From an uncultured Oscillospiraceae bacterium (GTDB lineage: Bacteria; Bacillota; Clostridia; Oscillospirales; Acutalibacteraceae): 12,157 bases of DNA. Positions 1 to 5,704 of the stretch are shown piece by piece. Every line of letters starts with the position of its first letter. Position 1 is the first letter of the stretch. The stretch is taken from assembly GCA_900539425.1 (NCBI GenBank), contig UQBX01000036.1:1-12157 (forward strand), read 5' to 3'. The notes beneath the pieces are model-generated. The model searched no databases, was not told the DNA's origin, and saw nothing but the letters and a program-made list of their open reading frames with translations. Position numbers and translations under genes: made by a program.

Positions 1-57
1 TATAAAAAGAAGTGGCAAAGCGGCAGGGCTGTTATGGAACTGACTGTTGCCGCATGA
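1..57 (+). CDS. Possible 3' end of an unidentified gene (partial)
   Basis: Frame 1 is open from the window edge to a TGA at 55-57 and would encode an 18-residue C-terminus (YKKKWQSGRAVMELTVAA). A hairpin terminator begins about 20 bp after the stop, which is where the end of a + strand gene would be expected. The other two + frames stop earlier (TGA at 41-43, and TAA at the very start). Eighteen residues are too few to assign a family, so this could also be non-coding flank. Confidence 0.35.
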   Translation, partial: YKKKWQSGRAVMELTVAA

Positions 58-74
58 AATAAAAAATTATAAAT

Positions 75-107
75 AAAAAGCCCGGCACATCGAGCGCCGG
101 TCTTTTT
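75..107. terminator. Bidirectional rho-independent terminator
   Basis: A CCGGC / GCCGG stem (82-86 with 96-100, 9-nt loop) is flanked by an A-run at 75-79 and a T-run at 103-107. It can therefore end transcription on either strand. It lies 10 bp past the stop of the minus-strand symporter gene and about 20 bp past the possible + strand gene end at 57, so it probably serves convergent transcripts. Confidence 0.8.
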
Positions 108-116
108 GTATGAGTG

Positions 117-1475
117 TTAAATTGTTACAATACCCAAAGTGTTTAATACAGAACTTACAAGAATTGCGAAAATGCAAACAGGAGCAATCCATTTTACCAT
201 AATTGAGTAAAATTTCTTTTCGCGGAATCTTCCGTTTAATTCTACCTCGTCCGTAATGGTTTTGGGCTTTATAATAAAGCCAACAAGTATGCATGTGAAC
301 ATACCTACGATAGGCATAAGCACACTGTTTGAAATGAAATCAAGGAAGTCAAGTATGCTGAGGTTCATTATTGTGAAGTTGCTCCAGATGCTGAAGCCGA
401 ACGCGCAGAAGATACCGATAAGAAGAGCGTATGCGTAAACTATAAGAGCGGCTCTTTTTCTGCTTATCTTATATTTATCAGTCATACCCGCTACTATTGC
501 TTCCATAACGGAAACGGAGCTTGTAAGTGCGGCAAAAAGTACAAGAATGAAGAATGCCGCGCCTACTACATTACCGAACGGCATCTGGGCAAATACTTTA
601 GGCAGGGTGTCAAACATAAGACTTGGGCCCTGACCCAGTGCTGATTCATCACCGCCTGAATATACGAAAACGGCGGGTACAATCATAAGTCCTGCAAGGA
701 ATGCAACGGCAGTGTCAAAGATTTCTATCTGCCTGGTTGAAGTAACTATATTGCTGTCTTTTTTCAGATATGAGCCGTAGGTTACCATAATACCCATTGC
801 AAGCGACATTGAGAAAAACAGCTGGCCGAGAGCGGCAACAAAAGTCATGGGGCTCAGTTTGCTGAAATCGGGTTTGATATAATAAATTACGCCGTCAAGC
901 GCGCCCGGCTGGCAAACTACAAATATCGTTAATCCAACGGTGAGCACCAAAAGAGCAGGCATAAGGTATCTGCTCATTTTTTCTATTCCCTTGTCTACGC
1001 CTAAAAAAACTATAACAGCTGTTGCCGTTGCGTAGAGGAAAAACCAGATGAGCGGTTCAACGGGTTGAGAAATGAAGCTTGAAAAATAGCCGTTTCCTGC
1101 GGCGTCCTTTACTCCGCCCATTATCATAACGGAGGCATATTTCATTACCCATCCGCCGATAACACAGTAATACGGAAGAATGATAACCGGCACAAGTGTT
1201 GAAAGCGTGCCCAGCCATTTCCATTTTTTATTGAGCATACCGTATGCTTCCATGGGGCTTCTGTGTGTTTTTTTGCCTATGGCAATCTCCGTAATCATAA
1301 GTGTAAAACCAAAGGTTACAGCAAGAATTATATAAATAAGCAAAAATATTCCCCCGCCGTATTTTGCGGCAAGGTACGGGAATCTCCAAAGATTTCCGAG
1401 CCCAACTGCTGAGCCCGCTGCGGCAAGAACGAATCCTAATCTGCCTGAAAAGGTGCTTCGCTTAGCCTCTTTCAT
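117..1475 (-). CDS. Neurotransmitter:sodium symporter family transporter (MhsT/TnaT-like)
   Basis: This is a Na+-coupled amino-acid uptake protein of the inner membrane (SNF/NSS family, LeuT fold). The 452-residue product opens with the family signature: a charged N-terminus, then TM1 with the unwound GSAVGLGNLWRFPY segment (residues 21-34), where Na+ and substrate bind in homologues. About 11 hydrophobic helices can be placed (roughly 12-32, 41-63, 88-115, 143-159, 170-188, 209-235, 250-273, 299-326, 342-359, 375-401, 424-447). That is the 11-helix form common in bacterial members such as MhsT, rather than the 12 of LeuT. I chose the ATG at 1473-1475 because AAAGG lies 10 nt upstream and the family motif follows at the usual distance. 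A TTG 36 bp further out (1511) would add 12 atypical residues. It appears monocistronic, with its own promoter and terminator. The substrate cannot be read from sequence; tryptophan or other hydrophobic amino acids are typical. Confidence 0.93.
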   Translation of the reverse strand: MKEAKRSTFSGRLGFVLAAAGSAVGLGNLWRFPYLAAKYGGGIFLLIYIILAVTFGFTLMITEIAIGKKTHRSPMEAYGMLNKKWKWLGTLSTLVPVIILPYYCVIGGWVMKYASVMIMGGVKDAAGNGYFSSFISQPVEPLIWFFLYATATAVIVFLGVDKGIEKMSRYLMPALLVLTVGLTIFVVCQPGALDGVIYYIKPDFSKLSPMTFVAALGQLFFSMSLAMGIMVTYGSYLKKDSNIVTSTRQIEIFDTAVAFLAGLMIVPAVFVYSGGDESALGQGPSLMFDTLPKVFAQMPFGNVVGAAFFILVLFAALTSSVSVMEAIVAGMTDKYKISRKRAALIVYAYALLIGIFCAFGFSIWSNFTIMNLSILDFLDFISNSVLMPIVGMFTCILVGFIIKPKTITDEVELNGRFREKKFYSIMVKWIAPVCIFAILVSSVLNTLGIVTI

Positions 1476-1532
1476 AATTTCACAGCCTTTCAGATTGTAT
1501 TTATTTGTCAAATTTTAAATTTCTGTTAAAAT

Positions 1533-1561
1533 ATTATAACAGCAAAGTGTTCTATAAGCAA
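1533..1561 (-). promoter_or_regulatory. Sigma-A-type promoter for the symporter gene
   Basis: Read on the minus strand: TTGCTT (1561-1556), a 17-bp spacer, then TATAAT (1538-1533). The TG of an extended -10 is also present (TGTTATAAT). Transcription would start near 1526, leaving a leader of about 50 nt before the ATG at 1475. The match is strong and is the only good one in this half of the divergent spacer. Confidence 0.75.
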
Positions 1562-1662
1562 CAATTTTATTCTTTTTTTGCGCAATGTTGATATGCTGTA
1601 AAACTATTATTAGCCTTTTGGCTGTTAATTAATAAATGTGCTTTTATAATAAATGTATTAAA

Positions 1663-1691
1663 TTGACATAAAGTTGGCGATTTGATAAAAT
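1663..1691 (+). promoter_or_regulatory. Sigma-A-type promoter for the radC operon
   Basis: A perfect TTGACA (1663-1668) is followed by a 17-bp spacer and TAAAAT (1686-1691), one mismatch from consensus. Transcription would begin near 1698, just before the ribosome binding site, giving a very short leader. Between this and the divergent symporter promoter lies about 100 bp of AT-rich DNA with one small hairpin (AGCC-TTTT-GGCT, 1612-1623). I see no clear operator in it. Confidence 0.8.
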
Positions 1692-1725
1692 ATATTTTAG
1701 AATAAGGAGAGGGGAGGCGCTGTTT

Positions 1726-2442
1726 TTGGACGATTATAAATCGGGCCACAGAAACCGCATTAAAGCTAAATATCTTGAAAACAGTGCCAATCTCGTTTAT
1801 GACTATGAGGTGCTTGAACTCCTTTTAACTTACTCAATTCCCAGAAGAGACGTAAAGCCGGCAGCAAAGGCATTGCTGGAGCGTTTCGGCTCGCTGGACA
1901 AAGTGTTTTCAGCAAGCAAAGAACAGCTTTGCGCAGTTAATGGAATAGGTGAAAATTCAGCAATACTTATAAAACTTGTAACAGACCTGCAAAGCCGCTG
2001 CGCAAAGTGCAGAAACCTCAAAGTGAAGTATCTTGCTAATGAGGATGACGCTAAGGATTATTTTGCAAATCTGCTCTCAGCAGATTCAAATGAACGCTTT
2101 CTGCTTGCAAGCCTCGATAATTCCGGCAGAATTATAGGCTGCCATACCATCGCAAGCGGTGATATAAATCATATTGACATAAATCCCAGAAACATTGTTG
2201 AAACGGTGCTGCTTGATAATGCCAGCAGGGTAGTTATGGCTCACAATCATCCTTTCGGCACAGAGGAACCGTCAGTAAACGATATTGATTTTACGCTTAA
2301 TGTAAGGAATATATTGTCTTCGGTAAATGTAAGGCTTACAGATCATATAATAGTCGGGGAAAGCGGCTGCCTTTCCATGAGAAGCGACCGCCGCTTTTCA
2401 CGTTATTTTGCTAAAAGCAACAGTTTGGGCTACGGCAGGTGA
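1726..2442 (+). CDS. radC: RadC family JAB/MPN-domain protein
   Basis: RadC (UPF0758) proteins are widespread in bacteria. The name comes from an old DNA-repair assignment that has not held up, and the molecular activity is unknown. The 238-residue product has the family layout: an N-terminal helical part with a helix-hairpin-helix-like NGIGENSA segment (residues 72-79), then the MPN/JAB domain. The JAMM metal motif HxHx7SxxD is complete: H173, H175, S183, D186. The usual HNHPSG reads HNHPFG here. The DHIIVG strand (206-211) also fits. The start is TTG at 1726, supported by AAGGAG and GGGGAGG (1704-1717) about 8 nt upstream and by an N-terminus matching relatives (DDYKSGHRNRIKAKYL). It is first in an operon; the dGTPase ATG follows its stop by 4 bp. 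Confidence 0.93.
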   Translation: MDDYKSGHRNRIKAKYLENSANLVYDYEVLELLLTYSIPRRDVKPAAKALLERFGSLDKVFSASKEQLCAVNGIGENSAILIKLVTDLQSRCAKCRNLKVKYLANEDDAKDYFANLLSADSNERFLLASLDNSGRIIGCHTIASGDINHIDINPRNIVETVLLDNASRVVMAHNHPFGTEEPSVNDIDFTLNVRNILSSVNVRLTDHIIVGESGCLSMRSDRRFSRYFAKSNSLGYGR

Positions 2443-2446
2443 TGTT

Positions 2447-3670
2447 ATGGAAAAAAATACAAATATCGAATACCGCAAACTTAGCGAGGAGCTGCAGCAG
2501 CGGATAGAGCAGGACAGGAAAAACGGCTATGTGAATCCTAACCGCTGTGATGACAGCAGTGTTATCAGGCGTGATCAGTCAAGGGACAGAGCTAATCTCT
2601 GGCGCCCTGCGTTTGTACGTGATACGGAAAAGATAATACATCTGCCGTATTACAACAGATATGCTGATAAGACACAGGTGTTTTCATTTTACAATAACGA
2701 TGATATTACACGCCGCGCCCTGCATGTTCAGCTTGTTTCAAGAATAGCCAGAAGTATAGGCGCGGTTTTGGGTCTCAATCTTGACCTGATAGAAGCTATA
2801 TCGTTAGGTCACGATATAGGCCATACCCCTTTCGGCCATGCGGGAGAGCGTTTTCTCAGCACGCTTCTGCAAAAGGAAACGGGAAGATATTTTAATCATA
2901 ATGTGCATAGTGTACGTGTGCTCGACCATCTTTTCCGCCGTAATATCAGCCTTCAGACGCTTGACGGTATTCTGTGTCACAACGGTGAGTTTGAGCAGAT
3001 GGAATACAGACCTAAATACGGCAAAAATTTTGAGGAATTTGATGCCAGCGTGGAGGCGTGTTATACAGACGGCAAAAATGCTATTGAAAAACTTGTGCCT
3101 AATACGCTCGAGGGCTGTGTTGTCAGAATATGCGATATGATTGCATATCTGGGAAAAGACAGGCAGGATGCTTATGTAGCAAAAATAATTCCACGTGATT
3201 ATAAGTTTTCTACTGAGCTTATAGGCTCACAGAACGCCAAAATAATCAATAATTTGACCGTTGATATTATTGAAAACAGTTACGGCAGGGATTATATTCT
3301 GCTAAGTGCCGAAGCATATGCAGACCTCAAACGAATGAAAGAAGAAAACAATGCTGTAATTTACAGAAATAAAGAGATAAACGATCAGTACAACGAAATA
3401 ATCATGCCGATGTTTGAAGAGCTTTATTATAAGCTTCTTTATGATGTTACAAAAAAGGATACGGATTCACTCATTTACAGGCATCATGTGCGTTTTATAA
3501 ATGAAACCCGCAAATATTATGATAATTCTGATTATTTTGATGACGAACCCAATCAGATAGTTGCCGACTATATTGCCAGTATGACTGATGATTATTTCAT
3601 AGCACTTCATAAGAAACTGTTTCCGAACAGTAAATATAATATTACTTACAAACCTTATTTCAGTGAATAA
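2447..3670 (+). CDS. dGTPase-like dNTP triphosphohydrolase (HD domain)
   Basis: This resembles dGTP triphosphohydrolases, which cleave dNTPs to deoxynucleoside and triphosphate and help control nucleotide pools. The 407-residue product shows the HD metal ligands in order: H93 (RRALHVQL), H122-D123 in GHDIGHTPFGHAGE, and D230 in RICDMIAYLGKD. The KTQVF segment (75-79) and the CHNGE segment (177-181) are also family marks. I start at ATG 2447, which follows the radC stop by 4 bp and has AGG 7 nt upstream. An upstream TTG at 2408 in the same frame would overlap radC and adds residues that look unlike the family. At 407 residues it is shorter than the E. coli enzyme (about 505). The tight spacing shows co-transcription with radC and with the lipoprotein gene 17 bp downstream. 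Substrate preference among dNTPs cannot be read from sequence. Confidence 0.88.
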   Translation: MEKNTNIEYRKLSEELQQRIEQDRKNGYVNPNRCDDSSVIRRDQSRDRANLWRPAFVRDTEKIIHLPYYNRYADKTQVFSFYNNDDITRRALHVQLVSRIARSIGAVLGLNLDLIEAISLGHDIGHTPFGHAGERFLSTLLQKETGRYFNHNVHSVRVLDHLFRRNISLQTLDGILCHNGEFEQMEYRPKYGKNFEEFDASVEACYTDGKNAIEKLVPNTLEGCVVRICDMIAYLGKDRQDAYVAKIIPRDYKFSTELIGSQNAKIINNLTVDIIENSYGRDYILLSAEAYADLKRMKEENNAVIYRNKEINDQYNEIIMPMFEELYYKLLYDVTKKDTDSLIYRHHVRFINETRKYYDNSDYFDDEPNQIVADYIASMTDDYFIALHKKLFPNSKYNITYKPYFSE

Positions 3671-3687
3671 CACAATCGGAGGGAATT

Positions 3688-4749
3688 ATGAAAAAATTTA
3701 TAAAAGCTTTGGCAGCGGTAATGTGTGTGGTTTTAACAGCTGTAAGTATTTCGGCATGCTCATCGCCGCTTGATGAGGAGGTTCAGCCGGTGGCAAAGGA
3801 TGATTTCCGTGTAACGGCGTATCTTGTAGGTGATCGTTTTCTTGATCCTGCGGAAATAGATTATTCTCATTTCAGTCAGGTTACGGATTTTATTTTTATG
3901 AGCATGGCTGATTTTGATGTGAACGGTAATATAATCAAGGCAGAGGAATTTGATACAGCTTTCAACAACATTAAGCCGTATCTGCCTGAGGACGCAAATT
4001 TCTATGTTAATATTTTAGGTCCCAAAAGCACGCTTGATACAGATGATTGGAATGAAATGATGGAAGATCAGGGCAAGCTTCACAATCAGGCTTTTGAAAG
4101 CGGCAATCTTCAAAGCGAAATAAAATCTTTGCTTGATGAATACGGATTTGACGGTGTGTATTTCGATTACGAATATCCGATAAGCAGCTCAAATTGGAAA
4201 GTTTTCAATAATTTCATAGTTTCGCTTGATGAATATCTGGGCGATGAATACAAGATAGGCATGGCTCTGTCCGACTGGGATATTAATCAGTCTGATGAGG
4301 CTATGGCCGCAACTGATTTTATAGAGATAATGTCTTACGATAACTGGGATGACAACGGAAATCATTCAACTTATGAGAGCGCTCAAAAAAGTGTTGAGGC
4401 AGTGCTGAAAAAAGGGTATGACCGTTCAAAACTTTCGCTCGGTTTGCCGTTTTATGCACGCCCCACCACTCAGGATGCGTATTGGTACGATTATAAGGCA
4501 TATTGCAGTATGATAGATGAAAACGGCCTTTACACTGATACGGAGGATACCGGGCTTACTTTTTCTTTCAATACATACGACCTTATTAAGCAAAAGACTG
4601 AATTTGCCGTTGACTGCGGTCTTGGCGGAGTTATGGTATGGCACTATTCCTGCGATGCTCCGGCGGATAATCCTAAATCACTTTTTAATGCAATTGAGGA
4701 TGGTATTGATAGCGCTTATTCTTCTGCAGGGCAAAACACAGCACAGTAA
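3688..4749 (+). CDS. GH18-family chitinase/endoglucosaminidase-like lipoprotein
   Basis: This is an exported, lipid-anchored protein with a glycoside hydrolase 18 fold. Residues 1-24 form a lipoprotein signal: MKKFIKA, a hydrophobic stretch, then a lipobox-like ISAC with C24. The TIM-barrel marks follow: the catalytic-strand motif FDGVYFDYEYP (residues 154-164), MSYDNW (215-220), LSLGLPFYAR (249-258) and the closing GGVMVWHYS (313-321, W318). GH18 enzymes use DxxDxDxE. Here it reads D155-GV-Y158-F-D160-Y-E162, so the acid/base Glu and its neighbouring Asp are present but the middle Asp is Tyr. Activity on N-acetylglucosamine-containing glycans (peptidoglycan, chitin or N-glycans) is plausible but unproven. 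GGAGGG (3678-3683) precedes the ATG by 4 nt. It is last in the radC operon, 17 bp after the HD gene, with a terminator after it. No carbohydrate-binding or LysM module is visible. Confidence 0.85.
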   Translation: MKKFIKALAAVMCVVLTAVSISACSSPLDEEVQPVAKDDFRVTAYLVGDRFLDPAEIDYSHFSQVTDFIFMSMADFDVNGNIIKAEEFDTAFNNIKPYLPEDANFYVNILGPKSTLDTDDWNEMMEDQGKLHNQAFESGNLQSEIKSLLDEYGFDGVYFDYEYPISSSNWKVFNNFIVSLDEYLGDEYKIGMALSDWDINQSDEAMAATDFIEIMSYDNWDDNGNHSTYESAQKSVEAVLKKGYDRSKLSLGLPFYARPTTQDAYWYDYKAYCSMIDENGLYTDTEDTGLTFSFNTYDLIKQKTEFAVDCGLGGVMVWHYSCDAPADNPKSLFNAIEDGIDSAYSSAGQNTAQ

Positions 4750-4760
4750 TATTAAATTAA

Positions 4761-4791
4761 GCACTTCCGCAAATAGCGGAGGTGCTTTTTT
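4761..4791 (+). terminator. Rho-independent terminator of the radC operon
   Basis: A 10-bp stem, GCACTTCCGC (4761-4770) with GCGGAGGTGC (4776-4785), contains one G-U pair and an AAATA loop. Six T follow (4786-4791). It lies 11 bp past the lipoprotein stop and separates this unit from rlmB. Confidence 0.92.
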
Positions 4792-4837
4792 GGTAAATAT
4801 TTTATTTTAAAATACTTTAAACTTATCGTGTATTTGA

Positions 4838-4866
4838 TTGAATAATTATTTTTGTGATGTTATAAT
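4838..4866 (+). promoter_or_regulatory. Sigma-A-type promoter for rlmB and the downstream membrane protein
   Basis: TTGAAT (4838-4843), a 17-bp spacer, then a perfect TATAAT (4861-4866) with an extended -10 TG (TGTTATAAT). Transcription would start near 4873, giving a leader of about 39 nt. A 12-bp AT palindrome (TATTTTAAAATA, 4803-4814) lies between the preceding terminator and this promoter; I give it no function. Confidence 0.8.
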
Positions 4867-4911
4867 GTAAATAAATATAGTACATAAACGAACGAATTTC
4901 TGGAGGATCAG

Positions 4912-5682
4912 GTGAAATCGGAAATAAATAAAAAATCTCCCGCCGAAAACGATAATATAGTTATCGGCAGAAACGCTGTTATGGAACTGCTTAAAAGCGG
5001 CAGACCGGTTGAAAATATTTATATCTGCCAAGGCGAAAAAGAGGGAAGTATTACAAAGATAATTGCTCTGGCACGGGATAAGGGCATTGTTATTAAAGAA
5101 GTAAACAGAAAAAAACTTGATTTTATGTGTTCAGGCGCCAATCATCAGGGCGTTGCGGCGTCCGTGCCGGCGCACGAGTATTCATCGGTAGAGGATATCC
5201 TTGCTTATGCTGAGGAAAAAGGCGAAAGTCCCTTTATAATCATTTGCGATGAAATAGAGGACAGCCGTAATCTGGGCGCTATCATACGTTCTGCAGAGGC
5301 GTGCGGTGTTCACGGTATTATAATTCCAAAGCGAAGAAGCGCAGGGCTGAATTTTGCCGTTTCAAAAACTTCTTGCGGCGCTGTTGAATATGTAAGGGTT
5401 GCCCGTGTTTCAAATCTTGCCTCGGTTATAGAACAGCTTAAAAAGAAAAATATCTGGGTCTATGCCGCGGATATGGACGGCGCTCCTTGGTGTAAGACTG
5501 ATTTTTCCGGCGGCGTTGCGCTTGTTGTTGGCAACGAGGGCAAAGGTGTCAGCAGGCTTATTAAAGAAAAGTGTGATGTTACGGTTTCACTGCCAATGCT
5601 CGGAAAGGTAAACAGCTTAAATGCTTCTGTTGCCGCTTCCGTGATTATGTATGAAGTTGTAAAACAAAGGCTCGGAATTTGA
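4912..5682 (+). CDS. rlmB: SpoU/TrmH-family 2'-O-ribose methyltransferase, 23S rRNA type
   Basis: RlmB-type enzymes methylate the 2'-hydroxyl of a 23S rRNA guanosine (G2251 in E. coli) using S-adenosylmethionine. The 256-residue product has an N-terminal substrate-binding domain (about 15-90, beginning VIGRNAVMELL and including GANHQGVAA). The knotted SPOUT domain follows with its three motifs: motif 1 NLGAIIRSAEACG (120-132, with N120 and R126), motif 2 ALVVGNEGKGV (203-213) and motif 3 LPMLGKVNSLNASVAAS (227-243). Length matches the family. The start is GTG 4912, with GGAGG (4902-4906) 5 nt upstream. The RlmB assignment rests on overall similarity; a paralogous tRNA or rRNA site is possible. 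It is first in a unit with the large membrane protein, whose start lies 22 bp downstream with no terminator between. Confidence 0.88.
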   Translation: MKSEINKKSPAENDNIVIGRNAVMELLKSGRPVENIYICQGEKEGSITKIIALARDKGIVIKEVNRKKLDFMCSGANHQGVAASVPAHEYSSVEDILAYAEEKGESPFIIICDEIEDSRNLGAIIRSAEACGVHGIIIPKRRSAGLNFAVSKTSCGAVEYVRVARVSNLASVIEQLKKKNIWVYAADMDGAPWCKTDFSGGVALVVGNEGKGVSRLIKEKCDVTVSLPMLGKVNSLNASVAASVIMYEVVKQRLGI

Positions 5683-5704
5683 GTCTTAAAACAGAGTGAT
5701 TGAA

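Noticed and set aside
1476..1511. Extended N-terminus of the symporter from a TTG at 1511
   Set aside because: The ATG at 1475 has a ribosome binding site and puts the TM1 signature at the normal distance; the extra residues do not look like the family.
1612..1623. AGCC-TTTT-GGCT hairpin in the divergent spacer as a regulator site or terminator
   Set aside because: The stem is only 4 bp with no T-run, in AT-rich DNA where such matches are common.
2408..2446. Upstream TTG start for the HD phosphohydrolase, overlapping the end of radC
   Set aside because: It adds 13 residues unlike the family, lacks a clear ribosome binding site, and the ATG at 2447 directly follows the radC stop with AGG at suitable spacing.
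4517..4810. 97-codon + strand open frame overlapping the lipoprotein and its terminator
   Set aside because: It runs out of frame inside a clear GH18 gene and through the terminator hairpin, with no ribosome binding site or family likeness.
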